Assembly (NCBI RefSeq): GCF_018916875.1
Contig: NZ_JAHLNO010000001.1
Location: forward strand, 62,001 to 126,000
Source: Virgibacillus proomii
Lineage (GTDB): Bacteria; Bacillota; Bacilli; Bacillales; Amphibacillaceae
Direction: 5' to 3'
Length of the DNA stretch: 64,000 nucleotides
The notes beneath the pieces are model-generated. The model searched no databases. It had not been told where the DNA came from and saw nothing but the letters and a program-made list of their open reading frames with translations. Shown piece after piece: positions 45,084 through 53,773 of the stretch. The position numbers were made by a program, and so were the translations under genes. Every line of letters begins with the position of its first letter. The first letter of the stretch is position 1.

Positions 45084-46849
45084 TGTTTTGGCGAAGTGTA
45101 GTTGGTAAACTAGCAATAACAATTCTATTGCTAGTTTCTTTTGTATTATTTATTTTAACAATTTTCCTCTTGCAGTTTTTTGAAGATTTTCATATACAGG
45201 AAGCGGAACAAGATATGTTGCAAACGGCCACAAAGGTCTCTCTTCTAGTAGAAACACATGAACAAAAACAGCTGATAACCGAAACAACAGAACGGGTTAA
45301 AGATCCTGCTAGCCGAGTAGCGATTGTTTTTGGTGATGGTGAATTATGGGTCTCTGACAGCGAAGATAGCAACTTGGCGAAATTAGAAGAGGATTGGCTA
45401 AAGCGAGATGAATTATCGAAGGTACTAACAGATAACCAACAAATTCGTAAGCAAATTCACTTGCCAGGAAATGAAAGGGAAGCAATGATTGTTGGTGTTC
45501 CTATTGATAATCAAAATGCCGCCATTTATGTATATCAATCATTAAATGTAATTGATCAGACAAAAGCAGAAACGACAAAAATTATTTTTCTAGCTGCAGG
45601 TATTGCCATTGTATTAACGACAATCTTCGCCTTCTTTTTATCAACAAGAATTACATCGCCTTTAATAAAGATGCGGGAAGCAGCTTTTGATTTGGCCAGA
45701 GGTGAATTTAATACAAAGGTACCTATTTTAACACATGATGAAATAGGGGAATTAGCTTTAGCATTTAATCGCATGGGAAGACAGCTGAAATTTCATTTGA
45801 ATGCACTACGACAAGAAAAGGAACAATTATCCAGTATTGTAAGCTCAATGGCTGATGGTGTTATTACACTAAGCCGTTCAGGAGAGATGATCGTTACGAA
45901 TGCACCGGCAGATCGATTTATTGAAGATTGGTATTATGAGAACAATCTAACCTATGATGCAGAAAAACGAAAACTTCCAGATGAGTTATATGAGATTTTA
46001 CAGGAAGTGGTTGAGGGGGAAAAGGAAGCGATCCATGAGTTAAGTTTACAAGGAAGAAATTGGGTAATGTTAATGACCCCTTTATATGACCAATCTTATG
46101 TTCGGGGTGCAGTAGCGGTTATTCGGGATATGACGGAAGAACGCAGAATGGATAAATTGCGAGAAGACTTTATTGCTAATGTTTCTCATGAATTGCGAAC
46201 ACCTATTTCGATGTTACAGGGATATAGTGAAGCAATTGTTGATGATATTGCCGAAACAAAAGAAGAAAAAAATGAGTTAGCAAAAATTATTCATGAAGAA
46301 TCATTGCGGATGGGGCGTTTAGTTAATGAATTATTAGACTTAGCTCGTATGGAAGCAGGTCATATTCATCTTAACAAAGAATCAGTAGAAATAAATCCAT
46401 ATGTAGAAAGGATCTTAAAAAAATTTAAAGGTTTAGCTCATGAAAATGAAATTACATTAACACTTGAAAAACAAATTGACGAACCAGTAGCAAAATTTGA
46501 TCCTGATCGTATTGAACAAGTGTTTACAAATCTTATTGATAATGCTATTCGCCATACAGGTAAGAAAGGGTATGTAAAAGTAAAAGTTACTAATAGAAAA
46601 ACCGATTTACAAGTAGAAATTCAGGATACCGGAAGCGGAATTCCAGAAGAAGATCTTCCATTTGTATTTGAGAGGTTCTATAAAGCTGATAAATCAAGAA
46701 CGAGAGATAAAAAGAAAAAAGGTACTGGTTTAGGCTTGGCAATTGCTAAAAATATCATTGATGCACATCACGGTTCGATAAATGTTAATAGTAAACTAAA
46801 TCAAGGTACTGCTTTTCATTTTCGCATCCTTCACCAGGACGGAGAGTAA
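45083..46849 (+). CDS. resE: Sensor histidine kinase ResE
   Basis: Membrane kinase for ResD, 588 residues. Helices at about 8-31 and 166-187 enclose an extracytoplasmic domain; HAMP (188-240), PAS (about 245-350), HisKA with His369 in NVSHELRTPISM, and an ATPase domain with NAIRHT, DTGSGIP and GTGLGLAIAKNI. Overlaps resD by one base. Confidence 0.95.
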   Translation: MFWRSVVGKLAITILLLVSFVLFILTIFLLQFFEDFHIQEAEQDMLQTATKVSLLVETHEQKQLITETTERVKDPASRVAIVFGDGELWVSDSEDSNLAKLEEDWLKRDELSKVLTDNQQIRKQIHLPGNEREAMIVGVPIDNQNAAIYVYQSLNVIDQTKAETTKIIFLAAGIAIVLTTIFAFFLSTRITSPLIKMREAAFDLARGEFNTKVPILTHDEIGELALAFNRMGRQLKFHLNALRQEKEQLSSIVSSMADGVITLSRSGEMIVTNAPADRFIEDWYYENNLTYDAEKRKLPDELYEILQEVVEGEKEAIHELSLQGRNWVMLMTPLYDQSYVRGAVAVIRDMTEERRMDKLREDFIANVSHELRTPISMLQGYSEAIVDDIAETKEEKNELAKIIHEESLRMGRLVNELLDLARMEAGHIHLNKESVEINPYVERILKKFKGLAHENEITLTLEKQIDEPVAKFDPDRIEQVFTNLIDNAIRHTGKKGYVKVKVTNRKTDLQVEIQDTGSGIPEEDLPFVFERFYKADKSRTRDKKKKGTGLGLAIAKNIIDAHHGSINVNSKLNQGTAFHFRILHQDGE

Positions 46850-47061
46850 TGCTATAACTTACGAGTTGTTTGGGATGTCATCTACTATTCTTATGCAAAA
46901 CGGATAGATGTAAAAACTCATTTAACTAGGGGATAGAAATAAGACCCGATTGTACGGATTGCTTCTACACAAAGCAAAGTAAGTAATATTCTTCTAATTC
47001 GCCTCCTCTATATGATATGATTATTTAAAAAAATGGTATGAAAGGAAGGGTGAATAAATTT

Positions 47062-47490
47062 ATGAAGCAATCGTTCTTACGTCTAACCTCTATTTTTATA
47101 GCTATTTTTTTATTAGTTGGCTGTGGAGCAGAGGTGGAAACACCGACAAACCAAACTTCGAATGCAAACGAGGAACAAACACAAGAAAAACAATCCCAAG
47201 AAACCGTCTTAATCACTATTTCCAAAGATGATGGTACGGAGTATTTACATGAAAAGGAAATACCGGTTGAAGAAGGCGATATCTTAATGGATGTAATGGA
47301 GGAAAACTTTTATATTGAAACAGATAAAAGTGGTGAATTTATCACTTCTATTGAAAGGTTGTCTGCTAAAGAGGGAGAAAAAAAGGCCTGGATTTATACA
47401 GTAAATGGGGAGATGCCAAATGTTGGCGCAGTTGAGTATAAGCTAAAGCCAAATGATAAGGTTATTTTCGATTTTCAAGCTTGGGAATGA
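47062..47490 (+). CDS. Lipoprotein with DUF4430-type domain
   Basis: 142 residues. Signal peptide ending in the lipobox LLVGC, then a Gln/Thr-rich linker and a compact domain with VPVEEGDILMDVMEEN, KKAWIYTVNGEMPNVGA and DKVIFDFQAWE, the pattern of the DUF4430 domain related to the cobalamin-binding fold of transcobalamin. Start taken at ATG 47062 (GGAAGG upstream); GTG 47050 and ATG 47038 are alternatives. The next gene, 5 bp downstream, is an ECF-type membrane protein, so the two may form an uptake system, perhaps for a corrinoid. Confidence 0.7.
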   Translation: MKQSFLRLTSIFIAIFLLVGCGAEVETPTNQTSNANEEQTQEKQSQETVLITISKDDGTEYLHEKEIPVEEGDILMDVMEENFYIETDKSGEFITSIERLSAKEGEKKAWIYTVNGEMPNVGAVEYKLKPNDKVIFDFQAWE

Positions 47491-47495
47491 AGTAA

Positions 47496-48011
47496 ATGAA
47501 TACGTATAAGCTAACACTGCTTGCGATTCTAGCTGCTATAGCAATCGTTGGCAGATATTGGTTTTCCTTCATTCCAAATGTTCAACCAGTAACCTCAATA
47601 ATCATTATTGCCGGTTTACTATTAGGACCTGTATCAGCAGTAATACTTACTTTTATTATTACTTTTGTTTCTAATATCCTGTTAGGAATGGGCATATGGA
47701 TGGTTTGGCAAATTATTTCTTGGGGAATCATCGGAATTTTAAGTGGCTGGATGGGAAAGGTTTTTCATCATATTTCTTTGCCATTTTTATTGCTCTTTGC
47801 GATATTTAGCGGCTATTTTTACGGTTTTATTATTTCTTTGATAACGTACCAAATTACTGGTGCATTCTGGCCTTATTACATTAGTGGCTTACCTTTTGAT
47901 ACAAACCATGCCATTGGTAATGCTGTATTTATGGTCTTGTTTTATCCCGCCATCCCTTTTCTAATCCAAAAATATGCGTCAAATCGTTTTTCAGTAAAAA
48001 ATACCGATTGA
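47496..48011 (+). CDS. ECF transporter S-component-like membrane protein
   Basis: 171 residues with about six hydrophobic helices and the features of a substrate-binding S component of energy-coupling factor transporters (LLAILAAIAIVGRYWFSFIP, PVTSIIIIAGLLLGP, GIWMVWQIISWGIIG, GNAVFMVLFYPAIPF). No ATPase or T component is nearby, which is normal for group II ECF systems. Pairing with the DUF4430 lipoprotein suggests vitamin B12-related uptake; substrate is inference. Followed by a terminator. Confidence 0.72.
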   Translation: MNTYKLTLLAILAAIAIVGRYWFSFIPNVQPVTSIIIIAGLLLGPVSAVILTFIITFVSNILLGMGIWMVWQIISWGIIGILSGWMGKVFHHISLPFLLLFAIFSGYFYGFIISLITYQITGAFWPYYISGLPFDTNHAIGNAVFMVLFYPAIPFLIQKYASNRFSVKNTD

Positions 48012-48033
48012 TTCTTCAATCGGTATTTTTTAC
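47999..48033 (+). terminator. Terminator after the ECF gene
   Basis: AATACCGATTGA-TTCT-TCAATCGGTATT followed by TTTT; starts within the last codons. Confidence 0.9.
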
Positions 48034-48096
48034 TGTCTGAATCAATTTCATAATAGCTCTTTTTAAAAAAATTTATACTTGCAGTATTTTAAAATT

Positions 48097-48270
48097 ATAC
48101 TTTAAAAAATTCTATATAAAGTTGTGCGTATCTGTGTTCCATTCGGATACACTTCGCTTTCCGTGGGTAACGCCTCAACTTCCTCGAAAGCAAAGAACGG
48201 CTTCCTGCGGGATTTTCGGCTGTTGCTTTTCCCACATGTGTTTACGTGTATCTGAATTCCACACAGACAT
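48097..48270. repeat. F-type repeat (full copy)
   Basis: ACTTTAAAAAATTCTATATAA, GTGTTCCATTCGGATACAC, TTCGCTTTCCGTGGG ... GTGTATCTGAATTCCACAC. The ends pair (GGATACAC with GTGTATCT). First part repeated at 20332-20440. Confidence 0.6.
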
Positions 48271-48283
48271 AATTTCCTTGTAC

Positions 48284-49485
48284 TAACCATTTATAAAAAA
48301 ATAGGTTAGCTTCCTTTTCAGCTTGTTCTTTTAGTCATTGTTCATACTCGTTTTTAGATTTGTGCCCACGTTTTTTGGGTTCAGGTTTTGGCTTTTCCCC
48401 TTTTTGGCGGTGCTTGATGACGTGCTTCAAATGGGTTGCTTCGATGGCAACTACATCATCCATGAAAGAGCTCTCTGATGGTACGAGTCTGATGATACTA
48501 GAAACCCGCAGTTTAACTTAGAAGCAATATCATCATTAAGGCGTTTAACAAGATCCTTCATCGTCGGAATGCGTTCGACATATCTCACAAAAGTGGAAAT
48601 AATCATGGCTGCATCATTCAGTTCTTCTGGCGCACCTAGTCGTGATTTTTTGGTTACTTTGTGATAAAGTGAAACTTCATTCAGTAGGAGTTTTCTTCCA
48701 TCTCCTACTGAATGTTAGTACCTAGAAGGGTATGACCTAAAGGCCCTTGAACGAATGGGTATTTAGGTGCCGTTTTCCCCCACTTAGATCCTTTTGTATC
48801 AACTCAGGTTTTGAAGTGAGAGTCTTACGGCACCTTACATGCGGGATAAAGTGAAACTTCATTTCTTGGAATGCTTTTCCCAAGAAATGTTAGTTGAACG
48901 AATCGGGCATTTAGGTGCCGTTATCTCCCACTTAGACCCTTTTGTATCAACTCAGGTTTTGAAGTGAGAGTCTTACGGCACCTTACATGCGGGATAAAGT
49001 GAAACTTCATTTCTTGGAATGCTTTTCCCAAGAAATGTTAGTTGAACGAATCGGGCATTTAGGTGCCGTTATCTCCCACTTAGACCCTTTTGTATCAACT
49101 CAGGTTTTGAAGTGAGAGTCTTACGGCACCTTACATGCGGGATAAAGTGAAACTTCATTTCTTGGAATGCTTTTCCCAAGAAATGTTAGTCGAACGAATC
49201 GGGCATTTAGGTGCCGTTATCTCCCACTTAGACCCTTTTGTATCAACTCAGGTTTTGAAGTGAGAGTCTTACGGCACCTTACATGCGGGATAAATCTTAT
49301 CCAAATCTATAGCTCCAGATAATTGCATCATATTTAGGTTCCATATCGTATAATTCTTGAATGCTAAATAAGCTAGTTTGTCGTATAATGGTCATCCGGT
49401 CTTTTTGGTTGTTCTGGTCAACTACCATTATACAAGATTTGGGGAGGTACTTCCTTTTTAATATCTTGCAGTCCTTGTGGTACAT
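48284..49485 (-). mobile_element. IS1182-like transposase remnant, split by an R element array
   Basis: Minus-strand reading begins at 49485 (MYHKDCKILKRKYLP, TSLFSIQELYDMEPKYDAII), shifts frame near 49310 and continues GAIDLDKIY up to 49290. After the R array it resumes at 48663 with HKVTKKSRLGAPEELNDAAM, TMKDLVKRLNDD and NCGFLVS, shifts frame near 48490 (one base lost), and reads ESSFMDDVVAIEATHLKHVI, KPKPEPKKRGHKSKNEYEQ, a stop, and LKEQAEKEANL. The rest of the transposase is absent. Family name is from recalled similarity; the two halves and their junction are seen directly. Confidence 0.7.
48664..49289 (-). repeat. Tandem array of four R elements
   Basis: Minus strand, head to tail: 49289-49142, 49141-48994, 48993-48846 (148 bp each) and 48845-48664 (182 bp, with the extra TAGGTCATACC segment). 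The middle two are identical and the first differs by one base. Each starts CCCGCATGTAAGG and ends GAAGTTTCACTTTAT. Stems GGTGCCGT/ACGGCACC throughout; second hairpin CATTTCTTGG/CCAAGAAATG in three units and CATTCAGTAGGAG/CTCCTACTGAATG in the last. Inserted after TTTAT (plus-strand ATAAA 49290-49294) in the transposase gene. Confidence 0.9.
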
Positions 49486-49536
49486 AGGCTAAGAATTATG
49501 AAATTCATTCATCTAAAATGGTTTTTAAAAGTACTT

Positions 49537-49620
49537 CGTCTAGCTTAATCGCTCAATCTGTAGCAAATTTCGCTCTTTTTCCTACGATAAGTCGACATCG
49601 GTTTTATGTCGCCTTTATCG
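49537..49620 (+). repeat. E element fragment E4
   Basis: CGTCTAGCTTAATCGCTCAA, CCTACGATAAGTCGACATCGG resembles E1; the hairpin part is lost. R9 follows. Confidence 0.5.
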
Positions 49621-49624
49621 AAGG

Positions 49625-49833
49625 ATTTATATTACTTCATTGAAAAATCTGCTTATTATTTTTCGAATTTCATGAGAGAAACGGCTCCTAAATTCCCGAT
49701 TCGTTTGAGGTGACAAGACTAGAGGAACTATTTGAAAAGGTATCGCCCTTCCAAAAAGTTAAGTAGGCCTGCGAACTTAGCCTCTGATATACTGTTTCAA
49801 GAAAAAAACACTTCTGAATGAAGTCCATTTTAT
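49625..49833 (+). repeat. R element copy R9 (left-truncated, long form)
   Basis: AAAAATCTGCTTATTATTTTTCGA, right stem half ACGGCTCC, linker TAAATTCCCGATTCGTTTGAGG and end CTGAATGAAGTCCATTTTAT (TTTAT 49829-49833). Closest to R6. Confidence 0.55.
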
Positions 49834-49890
49834 CGCCAGAAGATCTCCAGTTTATACGTTAATAACTGAGAGCTTTAAGCTTTTGTCCTG
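49834..49890 (+). repeat. E element fragment E5
   Basis: CGCCAGAAGATCTCCAG TTTATACGTTAATAACTGAGAGC: E left end directly after R9, as at 34226 and 38459. Confidence 0.55.
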
Positions 49891-49948
49891 CTATTAATCC
49901 AAAGTTGCATAAAAGTATTCATCATTTTATAGTAAAGGATAAGAAAGC

Positions 49949-49974
49949 TGTAACCTTTCCATGTGAAAATCGAC
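49949..49974 (+). promoter_or_regulatory. Autoregulatory ECF (sigma-X) promoter
   Basis: TGTAAC (49949-49954), 16 bases, CGAC (49971-49974), matching the Bacillus ECF promoter pattern with the CGAC -10 favoured by sigma-X. It lies 24 bases before the sigX start. Confidence 0.75.
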
Positions 49975-49997
49975 TATTTAGAGAACGGAGGGGCTTT

Positions 49998-50540
49998 ATG
50001 AAGATAACTTTTGATCAACTATATAACGATCATCATCAAGACCTATATCAATTTATCTTTTACATGGTAAAGGACAAATCGTTAACAGAAGATTTACTAC
50101 AAGAAGTTTATTTGAAAGTGTTTAAGTCATTACCTCGTTTTAGGGGAGACAGTTCAGTTAAGACTTGGCTACTCTCCATTGCACGTCACGTAGTTATTGA
50201 TTATTTCCGTTCTCAAAAACGTAAACGAAAACGTTTTGTAGACTTTTTTGATTGGGGAGAAAAGGGAGAAAAATTAAAAGATGCACAACCTTTGCCAGAC
50301 GAAATAGCCGAACAGCAAGAGGAAATCCAAAATCTTTATCGTTGTCTAGATAATTGTACTGTTGATCAAAAGAGTGTTATTATCCTTCGATACATACAAT
50401 CATTTTCTATCCGTGAAACTGCAGAAATTCTTAATTTTAGTGAAAGTAAAGTAAAAACAACCCAGCATCGTGGTTTAAAGGTATTAAAAATGGCGATGGA
50501 GAAATACAAAAAAGGAGAAGCGGATTATGAGCGACTATAA
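49998..50540 (+). CDS. sigX: ECF RNA polymerase sigma factor SigX
   Basis: 180 residues with region 2 (YNDHHQDLYQFIFYMVKDKS, DLLQEVYLKVFKSL) and region 4 (RYIQSFSIRETAEILNFSES). Start ATG 49998 with CGGAGGGG upstream; the frame is open to 49905, but that includes the promoter. The paired anti-sigma gene overlaps its end by 14 bases. Position after the res genes matches B. subtilis sigX, which governs cell-surface charge and resistance to cationic peptides. Confidence 0.9.
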   Translation: MKITFDQLYNDHHQDLYQFIFYMVKDKSLTEDLLQEVYLKVFKSLPRFRGDSSVKTWLLSIARHVVIDYFRSQKRKRKRFVDFFDWGEKGEKLKDAQPLPDEIAEQQEEIQNLYRCLDNCTVDQKSVIILRYIQSFSIRETAEILNFSESKVKTTQHRGLKVLKMAMEKYKKGEADYERL

Positions 50541-51672
50541 TGATAAACAATTGAAAAAACAACTACAGCAGTTACCAAAAATAACAGATAACCGTTCCAA
50601 AGCAGTTGTGTATCGTCAGCTCTCTGAAAGCTTACAACGGAAACAAGCTGCTGGTAAACGAATGAGACTTATTCCTATCCTAGCTGTAGGCTTCGTACTT
50701 ATAATTGGCTTTTTTTCCATCCCAATATTTTATTCGTTTGATTTTTTTCTGACAACAGAAGATAGTGCGGATCATAAAACGACTGAAAAAAATGAATTTT
50801 ATGATCAGGCAATAGAACAAGAGACGACATATTCAAACCAGCCAGAATCAAATTTTGAGAAAAACAGCTTTGTTATTCATGATACGAATGCTTCCGAACA
50901 AATTATCTATGCTGCAATTGCTGATGAACAATTGCAATATACGATCCCAATATCATTTATTATCCGTAAAGCAAACAACTTGCAAGCTGCTTACAATCAA
51001 ATAGACAGCTTCATAAAAGAACTGGAAATTTCGAATGAACGCTATTTACTTCATGGAGTAACATACGAACTGAAGCAAAAAGAGCAAAAAGCTACGTTGA
51101 AGATACCAATGGATTTTTTTAAGAAGGAAAAAACAGTTGCAAATAACCTATTAGAACAGCATATCATGACAATGTTTCTTCCATATCAAATTCGAACGAT
51201 TAACTTTAAACAAGGCAATCAAGAAAAGATGGACGGAGACTTATATTCCAAAATCACCCTAACTCCTAATCCTAGATATAGTTACAAGCTATATAAACAA
51301 GCTACAGAAAAATGGCTTGTACAGATACCAAATAATCATCATGAAACGATTAAAGAGGCTATCCAGAAGTTGCAGGTAAGTGATGAAAAATTTGGTATTA
51401 AACGAACTATTCCTAAAGATAGTGAATATGAGCTGACTACTTCTCAAGATACATTACAGATTCGGTTTTCTAAAAAACTAGAAAATATAACAAAAGTTAA
51501 TTTAGTGTTACTTATTGAATCTGTATTAATGACTGCCAAAAGTTATGGTTATCAACAAGTTATATTTCAAAATTTAACTACAGGCAATAAAATAGAAAAT
51601 TACAATTTAGCTAAGCCAATTTCAGTTCCTCAAGCTCCGAATCCGGTATATATTGACTTAGCAAGGAGATAG
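50527..51672 (+). CDS. rsiX: Anti-sigma-X factor RsiX
   Basis: 381 residues: short cytoplasmic N-terminus (1-45), one membrane helix (47-69) and a long extracytoplasmic part, the layout of RsiX. Sequence is otherwise weakly conserved; identification rests on topology and on overlap with sigX. RsiX holds sigma-X at the membrane until signalled. Confidence 0.85.
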   Translation: MSDYNDKQLKKQLQQLPKITDNRSKAVVYRQLSESLQRKQAAGKRMRLIPILAVGFVLIIGFFSIPIFYSFDFFLTTEDSADHKTTEKNEFYDQAIEQETTYSNQPESNFEKNSFVIHDTNASEQIIYAAIADEQLQYTIPISFIIRKANNLQAAYNQIDSFIKELEISNERYLLHGVTYELKQKEQKATLKIPMDFFKKEKTVANNLLEQHIMTMFLPYQIRTINFKQGNQEKMDGDLYSKITLTPNPRYSYKLYKQATEKWLVQIPNNHHETIKEAIQKLQVSDEKFGIKRTIPKDSEYELTTSQDTLQIRFSKKLENITKVNLVLLIESVLMTAKSYGYQQVIFQNLTTGNKIENYNLAKPISVPQAPNPVYIDLARR

Positions 51673-51699
51673 ACAAATTGTACAGGCGCTAGGTAGATG

Positions 51700-51725
51700 T
51701 ACAAAACTGGAGAACTTCTGACGAG
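51700..51725 (-). repeat. E element left-end fragment E6
   Basis: Minus strand CTCGTCAGAAGTTCTCCAG TTTTGTAC, abutting R10 at its TTTAT end. Confidence 0.5.
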
Positions 51726-51895
51726 ATAAAGTGAAGCTTACTTCAAGGAGTATTTTTCTCCTTGAAGTGGAATAACGACTAAAAACTCAGGTATCGCTTT
51801 AAAAAATATGGTGTATTGATGCCAAAGCTCTCTTGCCCTTGAAAAATCGCGATGTGTTGCTGTCGTAGCTTTTCTGTCCTTATTTGGATTGTTAA
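51726..51895 (-). repeat. R element right part (R10)
   Basis: Second hairpin CTTCAAGGAG/CTCCTTGAAG, end AAGCTTCACTTTAT, and part of the internal module (GCGATTTTTCAAGG). The first hairpin is missing. Lies between the convergent rsiX and fer. Confidence 0.55.
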
Positions 51896-51900
51896 ATAGA

Positions 51901-52149
51901 TTATTCGTCATCTAATGGTAACCCATGGAAAGGTTGTTTAGCGATTTTTACTGAATCTGTTGGACAACCATCATGTGCATCAAACATTGCTTCAACTAAG
52001 GGATCACAAACTGGAGTTATTCCTTGATTGCGATCTTTTGGGAAATAGGCGAGACAATCATCATCATAATCATAAAGCTCAGGGGCTACCATTACGCAGG
52101 CCCCACAAGCGATGCAAGCTTCTCTGTCAATTCTAGTATAATAAGCCAT
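51901..52149 (-). CDS. fer: Ferredoxin (single 4Fe-4S)
   Basis: 82 residues, the length of Bacillus ferredoxin. Cluster ligands Cys12, Cys15, Cys18 (CIACGAC) and Cys62 (GCPTDS); strongly acidic. Start at 52149 with AAAGGAG upstream; the open frame to 52203 has no homology. Small electron carrier, for example to cytochrome P450 or desaturases. Next to ypbB as in B. subtilis. Confidence 0.94.
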   Translation of the reverse strand: MAYYTRIDREACIACGACVMVAPELYDYDDDCLAYFPKDRNQGITPVCDPLVEAMFDAHDGCPTDSVKIAKQPFHGLPLDDE

Positions 52150-52225
52150 GTTGTTATCTCCTTTGGTGTATTTCCCTTCTAAGTTTATACTCAATATAAT
52201 CATTTTTCAATGATGCGGATAGTAG

Positions 52226-52573
52226 GTAAAGTGAATTTTGTTGGAAGGAGTGTTTTTCTTCTTGAAGCAGTGGATCAAAGGCTAAGTTTTCAACGTCTTT
52301 GTGATCGACGTCCTTAAAAAAGAGACTCTGTATGATGCCAATTCAAGAAGGTCTTTAAAAAAGCAGTGTACTTTTTCTACGATGTCTATTCAAGCAGTTT
52401 CTCTAGCCTTGAAAAAGAAGTACGCTTTTTCTTCGTGCGATGCCTAATCAGGCAGTTGCTCTAGTCCTGTCAACCCAAACAAATCGGGCGTTTGGATGTC
52501 GTTTCTCTCGCAATATTTGCAAAATAATAAGAGGATTTTTTAATTTAGAGAAATACGGCACATTAGATCTGTG
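52226..52573 (-). repeat. R element copy R11 (long, decayed)
   Basis: Minus strand from after TTTAT (plus ATAAA 52574-52578): CACAGATCTAATGTGCCGT, partner ACGACATCC, linker AAACGCCCGATTTGTTTGGG, two to three decayed internal modules (TTTTTCAAGG, GCATCG-like), end TTCACTTTACC. Its edge lies 8 bases from a TATAAT in front of ypbB. Confidence 0.55.
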
Positions 52574-52616
52574 ATAAATGCTATAATGTGTTTTATAGAA
52601 TTGGAGGAGTGTGTCA

Positions 52617-53699
52617 TTGATTTTAGAAGGAATTATACTGAGCTGTCTGTCTAAGTTGCAAACAGAAAGATCTATTTCTGCAGTGTATCATATAGTAACA
52701 GGGAAAAAGTCGATCCAAACCGTACAGGATATCCATTTGTACCATTTGCAAGCATATTTTTCTGTTTGCCAACATCTACCTAAGTCACAGTTTGATCAAA
52801 TGATTACTGATTTAACAGAGCAAGAAATGATCAGAGAAATCAATCATGATGAACAAGTATATATGTTAACAAAACATGGCAGTCTTTGGCTGAATAAAAA
52901 TAAACCCAGCCTTTATTTAACATGGTTTCATGGATTACAATACAGTAGTACAGCCAGACTTTTTTCCGATCGATTACATCTAATCATTCAAACTGCTACA
53001 AATGCGAAAATGAGTTATTTTCAATTTATACCTGTTGTGGAAAATCCACAGGTAGAACATTGGGTAAAAAAGCAGTATCAAAAAATCAAACCCTCCTTAG
53101 AACTATTTTTATCCAACTTATATCAAGAATTATATAAATTATTATGTGATTTCCCAGATAAACTAGCAAAACTTTTTGTTGAACGTTTAACTAGCTATAA
53201 GGATTACGGAAAGAGCATCTATCAATTGGCAGGCGATTATCAAATATCAGCCATCGATGTACAGTTGCTGCTTACGGCAATTATCCATCAGATGATTCAA
53301 CGAATAAAAGCAAATAGAGATCATTTCCCCATTTTAACAAAGGTAATTGTAGATTTGGTAACTTCACAAATAACGGTGTCTGCTCAGACTACTGATCAAC
53401 TGCTGAAAACGGGTTATTCTATTGAGGAAATCGCTGAAAAGAGAAGATTGAGAGTCAACACGATATATGATCATGTTGTAGAAATAGCACTGTACGAAGA
53501 AGATTTTCCGATTAATCAATATGTCTCTGATGTAGATTATCATTTGGTAATCGACGCTTTAAAAATAGTGCGTTCTTATAAATTGAAACTAATAAAAGAA
53601 CTCGTGCCAAGTCATATATCGTTTTTTCAAATCCGCTTAGTGTTGGCAGTAGAACAAAAGCTAGAAGCGCTTAAGCTAGGCGACGAAGCTATTTTTTAA
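52617..53699 (+). CDS. ypbB: YpbB: helix-turn-helix protein preceding RecS
   Basis: 360 residues, all-alpha, no membrane segment. C-terminal helix-turn-helix-like part (YSIEEIAEKRRLRVNTIYDHVVEIA, residues about 285-310) resembles the HTH_40 domain fused to some RecQ helicases. Start TTG 52617 preferred: GGAGG is 9 bases away; GTG 52611 is too close. The gene sits directly before recS, as in other Bacillus, suggesting a role with that helicase. Function unproven. Confidence 0.8.
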   Translation: MILEGIILSCLSKLQTERSISAVYHIVTGKKSIQTVQDIHLYHLQAYFSVCQHLPKSQFDQMITDLTEQEMIREINHDEQVYMLTKHGSLWLNKNKPSLYLTWFHGLQYSSTARLFSDRLHLIIQTATNAKMSYFQFIPVVENPQVEHWVKKQYQKIKPSLELFLSNLYQELYKLLCDFPDKLAKLFVERLTSYKDYGKSIYQLAGDYQISAIDVQLLLTAIIHQMIQRIKANRDHFPILTKVIVDLVTSQITVSAQTTDQLLKTGYSIEEIAEKRRLRVNTIYDHVVEIALYEEDFPINQYVSDVDYHLVIDALKIVRSYKLKLIKELVPSHISFFQIRLVLAVEQKLEALKLGDEAIF

Positions 53700-53773
53700 A
53701 AGGTTATCCACCATGCAGAGACGGATGTAGTTTTCCTAAACCGTTAAAAATACGGAGAAAGTGAGGGAATAGG

